Below, in pieces: positions 53,838 to 64,000 of a DNA stretch of 64,000 bases. Below the pieces are notes generated by a model that made no database searches, had not been told where the DNA came from, and saw only the letters and a list, made by a program, of their open reading frames with translations. The translations under genes were made by a program, and so were the position numbers. The stretch is from positions 310,001 to 374,000 of the forward strand of contig NW_008806283.1 in assembly GCF_000400465.1 (NCBI RefSeq), given 5' to 3'. The first letter of the stretch is position 1. Every line of letters begins with the position of its first letter. The DNA is from Wallemia ichthyophaga EXF-994 (taxonomy: Eukaryota; Basidiomycota; Wallemiomycetes; Wallemiales; Wallemiaceae).

Positions 53838-56018
53838 ATGAGCGAGTGGGGCGTTATTGACCAGGAGATCGACAAGCGTGGCCTTATAGTCCAAGCTATC
53901 CTCGGCGATCGCTGTAAGCACGTTCTCGGCGTGAGCAAATCCTTGGTTGAGCTCGATAGAGGGCTTCACCGCGCACAACGCGTCATTGATAGCATCAGAA
54001 GTGTGGATTGTAGTGTTAGACCTCGCACACCCCCTCCATCCACCTCTATCGATCCAATTCCAGCTCTGGTTAAGCTTGTTCACGATTCAACCGAGAATAT
54101 CTGGCGATTTATGGAAAATGATCAGCATCTGCACTCCGCTTGGTTGTATTCTCTGGCTAGAATCACTCATATACAATTATCTACAAATTATCCCGAAACT
54201 CTCAATCAACTCGTCATTCTCAAGTCTCAGTATGAATCTACGGTACAACTGAAGCAGCAGATAGTTTTAAAGGGCGTCATATCTCTTATTAAGCAGTCTA
54301 TTAGTTATCAAGATGCTTTGAGAACTCTCACCGGCCTCATCCTCCTCGACAGCCCAACGTATAATCAATCTTTAGATAGGCTACTACAACAGCGTTCAGT
54401 CGCGCTCAATCACATACAGAACAACCTTTCACCGGTAACAGTCATCAGCCAATCACTTCAACTTATCAATGAGTCCCATGACTTGGTTTATAATCTCTAC
54501 ATTGAGGAAGGTTTGAGCAATTTCATACACCAATGCAGTGAAAATACTGCCGATATTACCACAAAGAGTCTTATCGATCAACTGTCTGGCTCAGAGATTA
54601 TCACTCACAGAATACCCAACCAGCTACTCAACTACACACCTTACTTTGCTCCACTTGAAAAATTATCAACAGAATTCATCACAGGCAGTCTTTCAAAATG
54701 GACAGATTTCAGCTTAGGCAGTTTAAGGACGGTTTTAGATCCTCACTCTGGTCTTTTGTCTACTGTCAAGAGCATTCCAGACCTATGTCCACTTCGAGCA
54801 ATCGTTGAGATTACCAACATTCCCACTGTAAAAGACTTTTTCGTTGGTTTGCTGGAAGAACGCTGTCAAATTCTTTGGATAGACCTGCACAGCAATTTCT
54901 TAGAAACAACCTTAACAAAGATAAACAAGGCGATCAACACAGTCACCCATATACCCAATTCCAAGAACGACCCGATCACAAATCTACTGTCACCGCTTCC
55001 CAACGATATCAATATCGCGACATTCACAACGAAACGGATCTCAATAGTCAGTGACATTTTACAAATCATCAGTAATCAAGCAGCGACAATCCACCATCAG
55101 GTGGTAGACTTTGTTGTAGCTCCCGACACTACTCTTCAATCGGAAGGATTGTTGGGAGTCTATAGAGAGCATGCCAAGGCCATGTTGGATGGCTTTGTTG
55201 AGAGATTGACCAACACGTTTGACACACTAGTATCAAACGAGCACCAGACACAGCGCAAACGGCAGCTGATGGTATTGCGACAACTACTTGACTCATTATC
55301 TGAGGAAGAAGGGATAGCCAAGAACATAACTCTTAGCGATACGCTGCAAGTGAATTACGATAATCTCATACATAAAGTGACAAAAAAGTGGGCTGCGGAT
55401 GTCGTTGATGAGCACCTCAAAGCTGACACTTTTAAATGGACCGAATGTGAATTGGATGGGGATGAATCGAGGTGGGAGACGCTACATGTTGGCGAAGAAG
55501 ATACGAAGATGTTTAAAATACCAAAGGGGCCGTCGTCGGAGCTTTTTGAGCTGCTTTATACCATTGCACATGACGTTTCTAATATCTCGCTACACGTGCG
55601 TGACAAACGGAGCATTTTATATCAAGTGCTTTCCAACTTGTCTCAAAGAACGTCGACTATTTTCAATCAACAGGAGCATGATGGTCGGGCTAACGCACGG
55701 AAAGCATTCGATGTCGCTTTCTTGGCCGTCTTGTGCGGGTACAGTGGAGTAGAGGTGGACGTGAGAGTGGAGGAAGAAGAAAGAGCTGCGATGTTGGATG
55801 CAGCTACCAATTCACTCAAGAAGTTTCAGTTGATGCTGGGTGCGCTTATCGATGCGCCTGAAAAGCCATCTCTAGATAGTTCAGGTGGTGCAAGTGGTGT
55901 TGGCAGCAAGCCCAACCCGCTGCTGAGATTGGGACCACCGGAGATGAAGGTTGATCTCAATTCAATGATTGTGCCGACTGTAGATCTCAAGCCTAGGATC
56001 AACTTGCTGGCTTTATAA
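53838..56018 (+). CDS. COG1: COG1, conserved oligomeric Golgi complex subunit
   Basis: Lobe A subunit of the COG tethering complex for retrograde intra-Golgi traffic. The intronless 726-residue, mostly helical protein has the Vps51/Cog1-type N-terminus: DRCKHVLGVSKSLVELDRGL, then RAQRVIDSI and later HLHSAWLYSLARITHIQL. Large helical stretches continue to the end, with a Ser/Gly-rich patch near 690 and a final VDLKPRINLLAL. No membrane segment. The N-terminal coiled coil is the part that assembles with other COG subunits. The family call rests on the N-terminal pattern; the remainder is poorly conserved, as is usual for Cog1. Confidence 0.75.
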   Translation: MSEWGVIDQEIDKRGLIVQAILGDRCKHVLGVSKSLVELDRGLHRAQRVIDSIRSVDCSVRPRTPPPSTSIDPIPALVKLVHDSTENIWRFMENDQHLHSAWLYSLARITHIQLSTNYPETLNQLVILKSQYESTVQLKQQIVLKGVISLIKQSISYQDALRTLTGLILLDSPTYNQSLDRLLQQRSVALNHIQNNLSPVTVISQSLQLINESHDLVYNLYIEEGLSNFIHQCSENTADITTKSLIDQLSGSEIITHRIPNQLLNYTPYFAPLEKLSTEFITGSLSKWTDFSLGSLRTVLDPHSGLLSTVKSIPDLCPLRAIVEITNIPTVKDFFVGLLEERCQILWIDLHSNFLETTLTKINKAINTVTHIPNSKNDPITNLLSPLPNDINIATFTTKRISIVSDILQIISNQAATIHHQVVDFVVAPDTTLQSEGLLGVYREHAKAMLDGFVERLTNTFDTLVSNEHQTQRKRQLMVLRQLLDSLSEEEGIAKNITLSDTLQVNYDNLIHKVTKKWAADVVDEHLKADTFKWTECELDGDESRWETLHVGEEDTKMFKIPKGPSSELFELLYTIAHDVSNISLHVRDKRSILYQVLSNLSQRTSTIFNQQEHDGRANARKAFDVAFLAVLCGYSGVEVDVRVEEEERAAMLDAATNSLKKFQLMLGALIDAPEKPSLDSSGGASGVGSKPNPLLRLGPPEMKVDLNSMIVPTVDLKPRINLLAL

Positions 56019-56072
56019 TGCAATGTATGTACGTGTGTCTAAGATATGTGAAGATTTTCATGGAGCTGTGAG

Positions 56073-56098
56073 ATGCGAAATGCGAAATGCGAAATGCG
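56073..56098. repeat. 7-nt tandem repeat, 3.7 copies
   Basis: ATGCGAA repeated three times plus ATGCG, just past the COG1 stop codon. It is non-coding and presumably arose by slippage. The following stretch to about 56377 is AT-rich and otherwise shows only a possible 15-codon exon at 56198-56242 ending on a GTAAGT donor. Confidence 0.85.
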
Positions 56099-56377
56099 TG
56101 TGGGAGTAAGAACCAAAAACAAAACCAAGCTCCAAACGCTCACACTAACGAACTCAAGGCATATGCGAGATAAGCAGTATGACGTTAAAATTATATCATG
56201 AAGAATTCGGGAAGGGAGGGTCAGCAGGAACACACGCCCAATGTAAGTTCACTTAAAACCTAGGATACGATATGAAAGAAAGTAAAAAAAATTCCATGAT
56301 GTCACCAACCACCATTGTAACTCCACCTCGCCAGAGGGATTTCTTGTTATAAACGCTCAAGAGACAAGTATAGATAA

Positions 56378-58267
56378 ATGTGGGAAATGGCTATTAGATT
56401 TGAAGCCTTGATGCTCATAGATTATATTCAGGTCAGGTGCTATACAAGTATTTAGAAGTTGGTAGAAGTCACTTGCAAGGTTCAAATGCTGATACATAGA
56501 ACCAGATTTGATACGACACGGACGCAATGAGCGTGATAAGCATCACAAGGACACGCATTTCGAGTCTGATGAACCGGAATCACCTCCTCAAGAGCAGCAG
56601 CCCCAACGATCACATAAAGACCCCATGAACGATATGCTCTCACACGTACCAAAACGTATGAATCAAAACAACGCATACGAAGAAGAGCAGAGGAAGCATG
56701 CTCATGCTCAGCAACAGAAGGAGCAGCGTGAGAAGAATAGGGCTGAAGAATACGCACGTGAAGCTGAAATGATCGTGGAGCAAGAAAGGAGGGAGAGATC
56801 TAAGATGGTATGCTGGCGTGCTATATAGCTACAAGCGACCCCACTCACACTCCCCCACAGCCTTCTTATCCTGGTTTAGAGCAGTATGAGATTATCGACA
56901 AAATGGGTGACGGTGCATTCTCAAACGTATACAAGGCTTTGGACACAAAGAATCATCAGAAGGTCGCTATCAAGGTCGTTAGAAAGTACGAGCTCTCCAG
57001 TCATCAACGCTCAAACATTCTTAAAGAAGTTCAAATTATGAGAGCTGTGAGGCATGAAAACATTATCAAGCTTCTCACTTTCATCGACTCAAAAGAGTAT
57101 TATCACTTGGTGTTAGAACTTTCTGAAGGCGGTGAACTGTTTCATCAGATCGTTAAACTCACATACTTTAGTGAGGAATTGGCTAGACATGTCATCACTC
57201 AGGTTGCTGATGGCATTAGATACCTTCACAATGAAGCTGGTGTCGTTCATCGTGATATTAAACCTGAAAATATTCTTTTTGATAGGATTGAAATTTTTCC
57301 TTCAAAAACACCTCAAAAGAAGCCTTTCGATGAGGATAAGATGGATGAAGGTGAATTTAAACCAGGCATTGGTGGTGGTGAAATCGGTAAAGTAAAAATT
57401 GCAGACTTTGGTTTATCCAAGGTTGTTTGGGATCAGCAAACTATGACACCGTGTGGAACTGTTGGTTACACTGCACCTGAGATTGTAAAGGATGAGAGAT
57501 ACTCACAATCTGTGGATATGTGGGCACTTGGATGTGTTTTATACACCATATTATGTGGATTCCCACCATTCTACGATGAGTCTATACAGGTCTTGACAGA
57601 GAAAGTTGCTAGAGCGCAATTCACATTCCTTAGTCCATGGTGGGATGGAATATCTGACTCTTCAAAGGATTTGATATCTCACTTGCTCTGTGTAGATCCA
57701 AGGAAGCGTTACGATATTAATGACTTCTTTGCACACCCATGGATGCAAGGTAGTTCGACTGGTAGAGCTGAAGAAAAGAGACCACCACCAACGCCACTTG
57801 ATTCACCAATGTTTAGTGCAATGGGAGGCAACAGAAAGGCAATGCCATCTCCTGGTGTTGCGCAACTGAAGGAAGCATTCGATGTGACATATGCGGTACA
57901 CAGAGCCGAAGAAGAAGGACGTCGCAAAGGCAAACCAAGCGGAGGCGGTGGGTTCCTTGGCAGCCTGAATGAAGAAGAGGAAGAAGATGAAAGTCAGCAA
58001 ATGTCAGGACATATGTCAAATCACCGTAAAGTAGCGGCTGTAAATGCAGCTAGACAGAAGGAAGCTATTAAGAAGACGCAAAGTAAGGAGCAAGAGAGGG
58101 AGAAGAAGCACACAGAAAAGTTGGGCGATGGAAGGGCAGGACCACGCGACAGACAGCCAAGGAAGACATTTGACTTGGATTTGAGTGCAGCGACGCTGAT
58201 TGATAAGAGGAAGAAGAAAGGGGCTGTAGAACCAGCTGTAGAGGCATCGACAAAGCCACGGGAATAA
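56378..58267 (+). CDS. Rck2/Srk1-type CaMK-like protein kinase
   Basis: Resembles the MAPK-activated kinases Rck2 (budding yeast) and Srk1 (fission yeast) that act below the Hog1/Sty1 stress MAPK. The secure part is 56500-56807 plus 56861-58267 (intron 53 nt). The start is uncertain: a 70-nt exon at 56378-56447 with a 52-nt intron gives an ATG in frame, 594 residues in all. Motifs: PSYPGLEQYEIIDKMGDGAF (Gly loop), VAIKVVRKYEL, ELSEGGELFHQIVKLTYFSE, HRDIKPENILF, DFGLSKVVWDQQTMTPCGTV, GYTAPEIVKDERYS. The insertion between HRD and DFG (DEDKMDEGEFKPGIGGGEIG) is characteristic of this group. The C-terminal tail is basic and coiled. Confidence 0.85.
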
Positions 58268-58357
58268 GAAATGTATACCTGAAAGAATATTGTTTTAAGT
58301 AAATTTATATGTTGTCATGACTGAATCATTTCTCGAGTCGACGTCCATCAAACGCCA

Positions 58358-61300
58358 ATGTTCAAAGTGCGTTGGAATCGCAAGAAATCTGACCAAAAGA
58401 CACCGAGCTCACCAATAACACCATTACATCCCCTTAATGATAATTTAGAGTCACCTGCTCGCCAGAGCCTCTCTGATGGTGGTCTCCAACCAGTACCGCT
58501 TAATCATCCATCACCGAATTTCGTCAGTCCAATTAGTCCATCTGCGAATGCGATATTAGCTGATCAAGAGGATAAATATGACAATTGCCCTGTTTGCTTG
58601 GAGCCGCTTTCATTCTCGTTTAGACTTCCTGGTGAGTGATATCGTTGGGGATTCAATATCAAATTTAATTCAACGGCACAGGCGAGAAACCGCACATTGT
58701 ACCACTCTGTGGACACGCTTTACACGATCAGTGCTTCACCCAGGTCTATGGTCCTCTTCCTTCTGCTAAAATGCCTTCCAAGAGTCTGGGTGTGTGTGGA
58801 ATCTGCAGGAAGCCCATGAAACTATCTGATGACGCTGATGTACAATCCAATAAGAAAACGTCAAAAATCAATAAACTCGATAAACTCGCTGGGATCGCTT
58901 CTCCGCCGCTTGGACGCGATTTACAAACATCGCATTCCTCAAATAGCTTAAATAATCAATACGCGTCTTACACCTCTCAAGCCTCTTACGCGTCTTATCA
59001 AAAGAATAGCGCTGGTAGCGGTGGTAACTTTCAGTCTTCTCCATCAGATTCCCCTTCAGATCCACTAGATAGCTCCGCTGATGACGCTATACCAGCAGCA
59101 ACTACAAACAGCTCAAACACTTCAATATCAAATAACTCAAAGTCGTCTTACAACGAACTAGTCTCACCTAATATATCTATAAGGACGGAATTTAACGCTG
59201 CTATCCGACCACATATAGATCAAAAATCCGCCATTACCGCTATCGTTACAGTCGGTATTCCTTCAAGGCACTCTGACTCTGACCACGTTAAGAATTCGAA
59301 TCACCCTTCCTTAGTTAGATACCAAGAGCGTCATCATGCCTTATACGATAATGAGACATTTGCACCTTTAAACAGATCTGAAAGTAGAACTTCGGGGGAC
59401 AACACTTCTATTAGCTCATCTTCAAACTTTTCTACACAGGCGCAACCCGCTCAACCCACTCAACCCCAACAGACTAATTCAAAACCACTGAAGTCTGTTG
59501 CTTCAGATTTATATGCTAGGATACTCGATTGGAAGGGCAACAACCCCCACAGCTTCGGATCACTCTTGTTGTACTCACTTTGTCTGACTATACGGAGGTC
59601 GACGCAATCACAGACTGCGCAAGTTTTCTTGTTTGAAAACGCCCTGATTTGTGTCTCAGAGGACAGAAAAAGCGCACCCTTGAAAGATGGCAACAAGTCA
59701 CTCAAATTAAAAGGAAAAATTTATATATCGAATATAAGAAGGTGAGTCATGTTTCACCCTTTTTGAAGCCACACTGACAATCACACAGAGTTGTCTCAAT
59801 TGGTGATACAGGTCTCGTTTTGGAAACAGAAGCTGAAGATTTTCGTGACTTGACACTCATGTTCATTATGCGTGATGAGCGTGAACAGTGGAAATCTCAG
59901 TTCGATAAATTGATCTTTTCATCTGTCAACGTCCACCATCAATCGCAACCAGAACAGCAACCAGATTCACCTCAAATGTCTTTGCGTGATAGGGTTGAAA
60001 ACGATCGATCCGGTCGGCTTCTGTCACCGCAGACTGGCCCAAACCGTCAATCAATACAATCACCACACCAAACCAGTATGACTTCACCATCTTCATTCGG
60101 AGGTGTACCAATATCCCCAATGTCACTTCCTCACTCACCAAGGTCCACTCAGGCTAGCTCGATTGCGACATCAGGTGTATCTTCTAATCCATCAGACGTC
60201 TCGACATCAGCATTTGGAATGTCCTATGCGGCACCTGGCGATAACAAGGGTAGAGACTCGTTCAGATCATCGTTTCAGTTTACCGGCAATCCTCCAATTT
60301 TCAATGAGCAGAATTTAGCACCGCTCTCGCCACACGACGGTACGCTGTATCCCCATGCGCCAGCTGACATTGTGCTCATTTTGCCACTCCCTACATCTCA
60401 ACATGGCAGCCCAACACTCAAACTCAGGTTCTTAAAATCATCGTTGGAGTTTGTGATTAACAAGCTTGGTCATCGAGACAGAATTTGCGTTGTTACATTC
60501 AAGTCCATTCAGGGCGGAGCGTTGCGCAGAACGCCATTCATATCACCATCCTCCGTCAGCGGTAAGCAGAAGCTAAGTAGATTTTTGGAGACATTCGGGA
60601 GCAACTGGGAGGATTCAGTGTATGGGATAGACGGCGCAGTCGACCCATTCAAAGTCGGTACCAAAGATGACGAGAAAACAGATGTCGTGACGGCAATGAA
60701 CGCAGCCCTGGATGGAGTGTTGCAGAGAACAGCAAAAAATTCAGTCACAGGAATATTTCTCGTCAGCGATAATCAAGATCCAACGAGACGTGCGCAGATG
60801 GAATTGGTGTTGGCGCGCGCTGAAGCAGCCTCCGTACCAATACACACACTAGGTTGGAGTAGAGTGCACGATCCCTCTTCACTCTGGCTTCTCTCCTCAC
60901 ATACTGGTGGCACCTACACTTTCGTGAAGGAGTGGAACCAATTGAGGGACTGCATAGCTGGTGCTGTTGGTGGACTGTTCAGCGTTGCAGCCACAAACAT
61001 GAAGCTGCACATAAATGTCCTCGACTGGCCAATGATACGAGTGAGAAAGGTGTCACCATCTACATCAACCATAGTTTCCAACGAGGGTAATGAAGTACAT
61101 GTAGAGCTGGGTGAAATTCATTACGGTGAACAGAGAGAGTTGCTCGTCGAGATGGATCTCATCCACCCAATTAAAGCTACCATTGGCAGTTCGGGCCAAA
61201 ATACCAAACGGTTGTCGAGATACTCGGCGCAAGCCAACGTCAACTCAAATATTCAAGATGGATTGTCTGGTTTGAGTGTGGGTGAAACTATGTCAGACGC

Positions 61301-62039
61301 ATACGATGATATGATTGATGAGGTAAGTGATTACCATTTGTGGTGTTCTTGCGTGTGCAGTGTATTCTAACACGATATTCAACAGGCAGCTCTTTTTGAA
61401 GTTGATGCGTCATATCACGATCCAAATGTCGGTAGATCGGTCTCGCGTTTAGTGCAGCCAGTGCTGTTGACTATGACAATCTACCCTAATATCCAACCAG
61501 ACGCTCATACAACAATCGGCTCATCCCCAACCCTCATCTCCCAGCGTCTCAATGCAATACTCGGCAGTCCAGATGCTAAGGTGATAAGACGCAGGATGGA
61601 GTTGCTTTCATCGGATATGATAACACGCGCACTAATACTGATTTCGCGTAAAAATAACGTTCAAGCACAAAGATTACTCACTGAGACGGTACGTTTGGTG
61701 AGAATGGCTATAAGCAATCTAGTCAACTCCACGTCCTTCTCTCCGACTGTTAATTCACCATCAATGTCCATCACACCTAACAGATTCAAAAAGGATCATG
61801 GCATACTTAATACTGCCGATATACTCGAGGCTATTTTGTTTGAACTCGAGAGTTTACTTGAAGGATTGGAAGAGCACAAGGAAAATTTTGACCGCGAGCA
61901 GCGTAATCTTGGTGCTCAGCAAGCTATGATACTTAGAGATCAAAAGAGCTGGACTGGAAGAAGTCCAATCGAGAGGTTGTTCTGGAATTTTGATAATTCG
62001 AGAGCCTTGCTTGTCAAATCACTTGACTGGAATAAATAG
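58358..62039 (+). CDS. RING-PH-VWA protein, Ste5/Far1 scaffold class
   Basis: Exons 58358-58631, 58682-59741, 59789-61322 and 61386-62039 (introns 50, 47 and 63 nt) encode 1173 residues. A RING-H2 spans the first join: CPVCLEPLSFSFRLPGE, PHIVPLCGHALHDQCF and CGICRKP. Ser-rich disorder follows. A PH-like domain (about 380-510) reads FGSLLLYS, VFLFENALICVSEDRK, LKLKGKIYISNI and ends DEREQWKSQFDKLI. A VWA-like domain (about 660-870) starts ADIVLILPLPTSQHGSPTLK, so a canonical MIDAS DxSxS is absent, and includes GIFLVSDNQDPTRRAQMELV. A helical C-terminus follows. RING-PH-VWA order is that of fungal Ste5/Far1-type pheromone MAPK scaffolds; that role here is inference. Confidence 0.82.
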
Positions 62040-62224
62040 TCTGAAGTTTCTATATTATAGGCATATGGGAAAATTTCACGGACTAACGCAATACACGGAC
62101 CAACGCAATAAAACTACAAGTCGCTAACTTTGCTAAACTTTAATGAATATACTAAGCTCCTCTTTAATAATCGTGTTTACTTCTTAACATGTATATTTTC
62201 GATTTACATTTAATACAACCAAGT

Positions 62225-63415
62225 TTATAAGTTTATTTGAGATTGCATATCCTCATTGTAAGCGCCTTTGAGGGCGTTAGATACGCTAAGATCCGCCATA
62301 GCATAACGAGTTTCAACTGTCGAGCTTCCGATGTGAGGGAGGAGGAACACTTTGTCATTCTTTACGAGAGGGTGATTGCTGTCGATATGTGGTTCTCCTT
62401 CGATAACGTCTAAGCCAGCACCGGCAATGACATTCTCGTTGATAGCGTCGTTAAGTGCGTATGTGTCCTTTTGTGAGCGTTAGACAGTTGCTTTTACGCG
62501 AATGTTGGAATGCACCCACAATGAGCGGTCCTCTTGCAACGTTCACCACGAATGACGTCTTTTTCATATTGTTGAGGAAGTCTCTGTTGATGATGTGTTT
62601 CATATCTGCAGTCATGGCTGCGAGGAGGATGAGTGCATCTGAGTCTTGGGCGAGTGTGGAAAGATCGACGCGCTTAATTTCAATGTCGTACGTTTTTGAT
62701 AGCTCAGCATTTCTTGCGGATCTATCTGTACGTCCTAGGCTGGGTCAGTGGACTGAGAAAAGAGAGGGAGAAAGAAAGACACACCTGAGTCAGTGTAGAT
62801 GACTTTCTTGATTCCGAATGGAACAAGTCTGTGCATGGTAGCCTGTGCAATACGACCAAATCTAACAAAACACAAAGCAAGTCAAAGTCAGCTAGGATCG
62901 TGTGTTGATACTCCCCACACTCACCCCAAAAAACCGAGTGTCTTATTCTCGCTCAACTGTCCAGCCATGAGGAGTGGGCCCCAACCGACCTGTGGCCATT
63001 GATTTCTTTGAATAAAGGCAATTGACTCGCTAGCACGTCTGGCAGCGGCGAGATAAAGCAAGGCGCCAATTTCCGCAGTAGCGCTAGTGAGTAAGTCAGG
63101 AGTATTCGAAAGTCTCACATTGCGCTCTTTCAGCTGAGCCAAATCACAGTGGTCCACTCCGACAGACATGGTGCTGATTGCTTTGAGATTAGTGCCTGCT
63201 TTATCGAGCAGCTCTTTGTCAACCTTATCGCTTAGCATTACTAGGAGAGCGTCTGCACCGCTGACATTATCGAGCAGCCATTCTCTGGGGGCCGGAGTGT
63301 CCGTCTCCCAGCAAGTCAGATTCACAGGCCTGGATTGGAATTTTGCCATAATTTCAGGCATTAGTGGACGTGTGAGCACTATTTTAGGTATATTCAAGGT
63401 GCCTGCGATGCGCAT
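62225..63415 (-). CDS. Glyoxylate/hydroxypyruvate reductase (GRHPR-like)
   Basis: D-isomer-specific 2-hydroxyacid dehydrogenase reducing glyoxylate or hydroxypyruvate with NAD(P)H. Exons 63415-62925, 62861-62785, 62734-62520 and 62467-62225 (introns 50-63 nt) give 341 residues. Catalytic and binding blocks: ISTMSVGVDHCDL, NTPDLLTSATAEIGALLYLA, the Rossmann glycines rebuilt across a join as LGFLGFGRIAQATM, VVNVARGPLID, GLDVIEGEPH and the LLPHIGSSTVETRYAM histidine motif. The GSSTxETR form is typical of GRHPR-type enzymes. The gene converges on the RING-PH-VWA gene with 185 bp between stops. Confidence 0.92.
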
Positions 63416-63489
63416 GTCGTTGTAAAATGATAAGGAGTTGGGCGTGGTGCAAGCACAAGTACAAGCCTGGATTTAGTGTGCTGGACTGC

Positions 63490-63919
63490 TCAGACCACTC
63501 TGCCTACAATGTTGTAGCGCTTGCTAAAGAATTTAAACCAATCTGAGCAGTGTTAGATAAGCGGCTGCTGCGCTAACCCCCACACACCGTCAAGCACAGA
63601 AGATTCCTTCTCTGTGAGAGTACTGTAGTCCGCAACAGCGTCTTCCGGATTCAAGCTGCTCATCCCCAGCCCTCTGCTACCGTCCTTGCCCTGGAACGGG
63701 ATGTCAGCCAATGACGCTACCGTGATTAGGCAACAGTACAGCGAAAATATTGTATGACTTGCCGCTGCCGTACATGTCAGCCTTCTTGGTCACATCGAAT
63801 ACCGTCCCTTTGATTGCGACGTATATTGGCTTATCGTTGCTGCCGTCGTGCATGCTCAACTCCGCGGCGCTGATAGGCGTGTCCTTTGGTGGATCTAGTT
63901 GGGCTGCTGGTGCTTGCAT
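63490..63919 (-). CDS. DAP1: Dap1/PGRMC-type cytochrome b5-like heme protein
   Basis: Membrane-associated progesterone receptor (MAPR) family; yeast Dap1 binds heme and supports cytochrome P450 in sterol synthesis. Exons 63919-63740, 63690-63588 and 63542-63490 (introns 49 and 45 nt) give 111 residues. The b5-like fold shows PIYVAIKGTVFDVTKKADMY, GSGKSYNIFAGKDGSRGLGM and SSLNPEDAVADYSTLTEKE, with Tyr residues in the positions where this family coordinates heme instead of the His pair of true cytochrome b5. DDWFKFFSKRYNIVGRVV closes the domain. There is no N-terminal transmembrane segment, so it is a soluble short form. Confidence 0.92.
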
Positions 63920-64000
63920 GGGCTAGTATTATGTTAGCTGGTAGCGCGAAAAATGGCACGCAGCGCACACTCTTGTTATCGTCCTCAGATGGTTCTAAAG

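Noticed and set aside
61323-61452. Apparent frame break before the last exon of the RING-PH-VWA gene
   Set aside because: Careful recounting of the acceptor (exon starting at 61386) makes the frame continuous and the total length a multiple of three; there is no frameshift.
1-64000. Mobile elements, CRISPR arrays, biosynthetic or defence islands
   Set aside because: No terminal repeats, transposase or polymerase-like ORFs, no regularly spaced repeats and no cluster of secondary-metabolism genes were seen on either strand.

Overview
The window is nuclear DNA of a gene-dense fungus, most likely a basidiomycete and possibly a Wallemia-like yeast or mould. The organism is inferred from overall gene style and not from a database match. 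Nearly every gene is eukaryotic and many are fungus-specific (Sys1, Syg1, Tom70, Ggc1, Kin1, eIF4G, COG1). Genes are interrupted by very short introns, mostly 38-64 nt, with GTGAGT/GTGNGT donors, a CTAAC/CTGAC-type branch motif and a YAG acceptor. I rebuilt exons by hand; nearly all rebuilt coding sequences are exact multiples of three. No rRNA, CRISPR array, transposon or viral segment was seen.

Layout. 0-10.2 kb: a partial Rrn5-like SANT gene, the checkpoint kinase ATR/Rad3 and pyruvate kinase, all on the minus strand. 10.4-18.7 kb: the nucleolar factor Utp3/Sas10, then a run of mitochondrial genes (twin-CX9C NDUFS5-like subunit, COX16, GTP/GDP carrier GGC1, import receptor TOM70), broken by an unexplained hairpin-rich block at about 13.35-13.75 kb and one unknown Cys/His-tail gene. 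19-24 kb: Kin1/PAR-1 kinase and Pol III subunit Rpc31. 24.4-28.4 kb: a small membrane-protein gene carrying an in-frame stop, an intron-containing tRNA-Glu, Golgi Sys1 and an orphan. 29-34 kb: Syg1/XPR1-type SPX-EXS protein, an HMG-box protein and a Gcn4/Cpc1-like bZIP factor with upstream ORFs. 34.5-40.6 kb: Pcf11, a Nudix ADP-ribose hydrolase, a LysM membrane protein, NMN adenylyltransferase, ribosomal protein L29 and a tiny six-exon gene. 40.8-49.2 kb: kinesin-8, a Tim17-like membrane protein, an ankyrin protein and an NDUFA9-like protein. 49.3-64 kb: eIF4G, COG1, an Rck2/Srk1-type kinase, a RING-PH-VWA protein resembling the Ste5/Far1 scaffold class, a glyoxylate/hydroxypyruvate reductase and a Dap1/PGRMC heme protein.

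The genes do not form a single pathway; this looks like ordinary fungal chromosome with housekeeping and regulatory genes intermixed. The most interesting signals are at the level of gene structure: 4-nt, 11-nt, 13-nt, 18-nt and 22-nt microexons, a start codon split by an intron, introns that keep the reading frame open and so hide in long ORFs, an ATF4-like uORF layout upstream of the bZIP factor, and a cluster of inverted repeats that may be a structured RNA.
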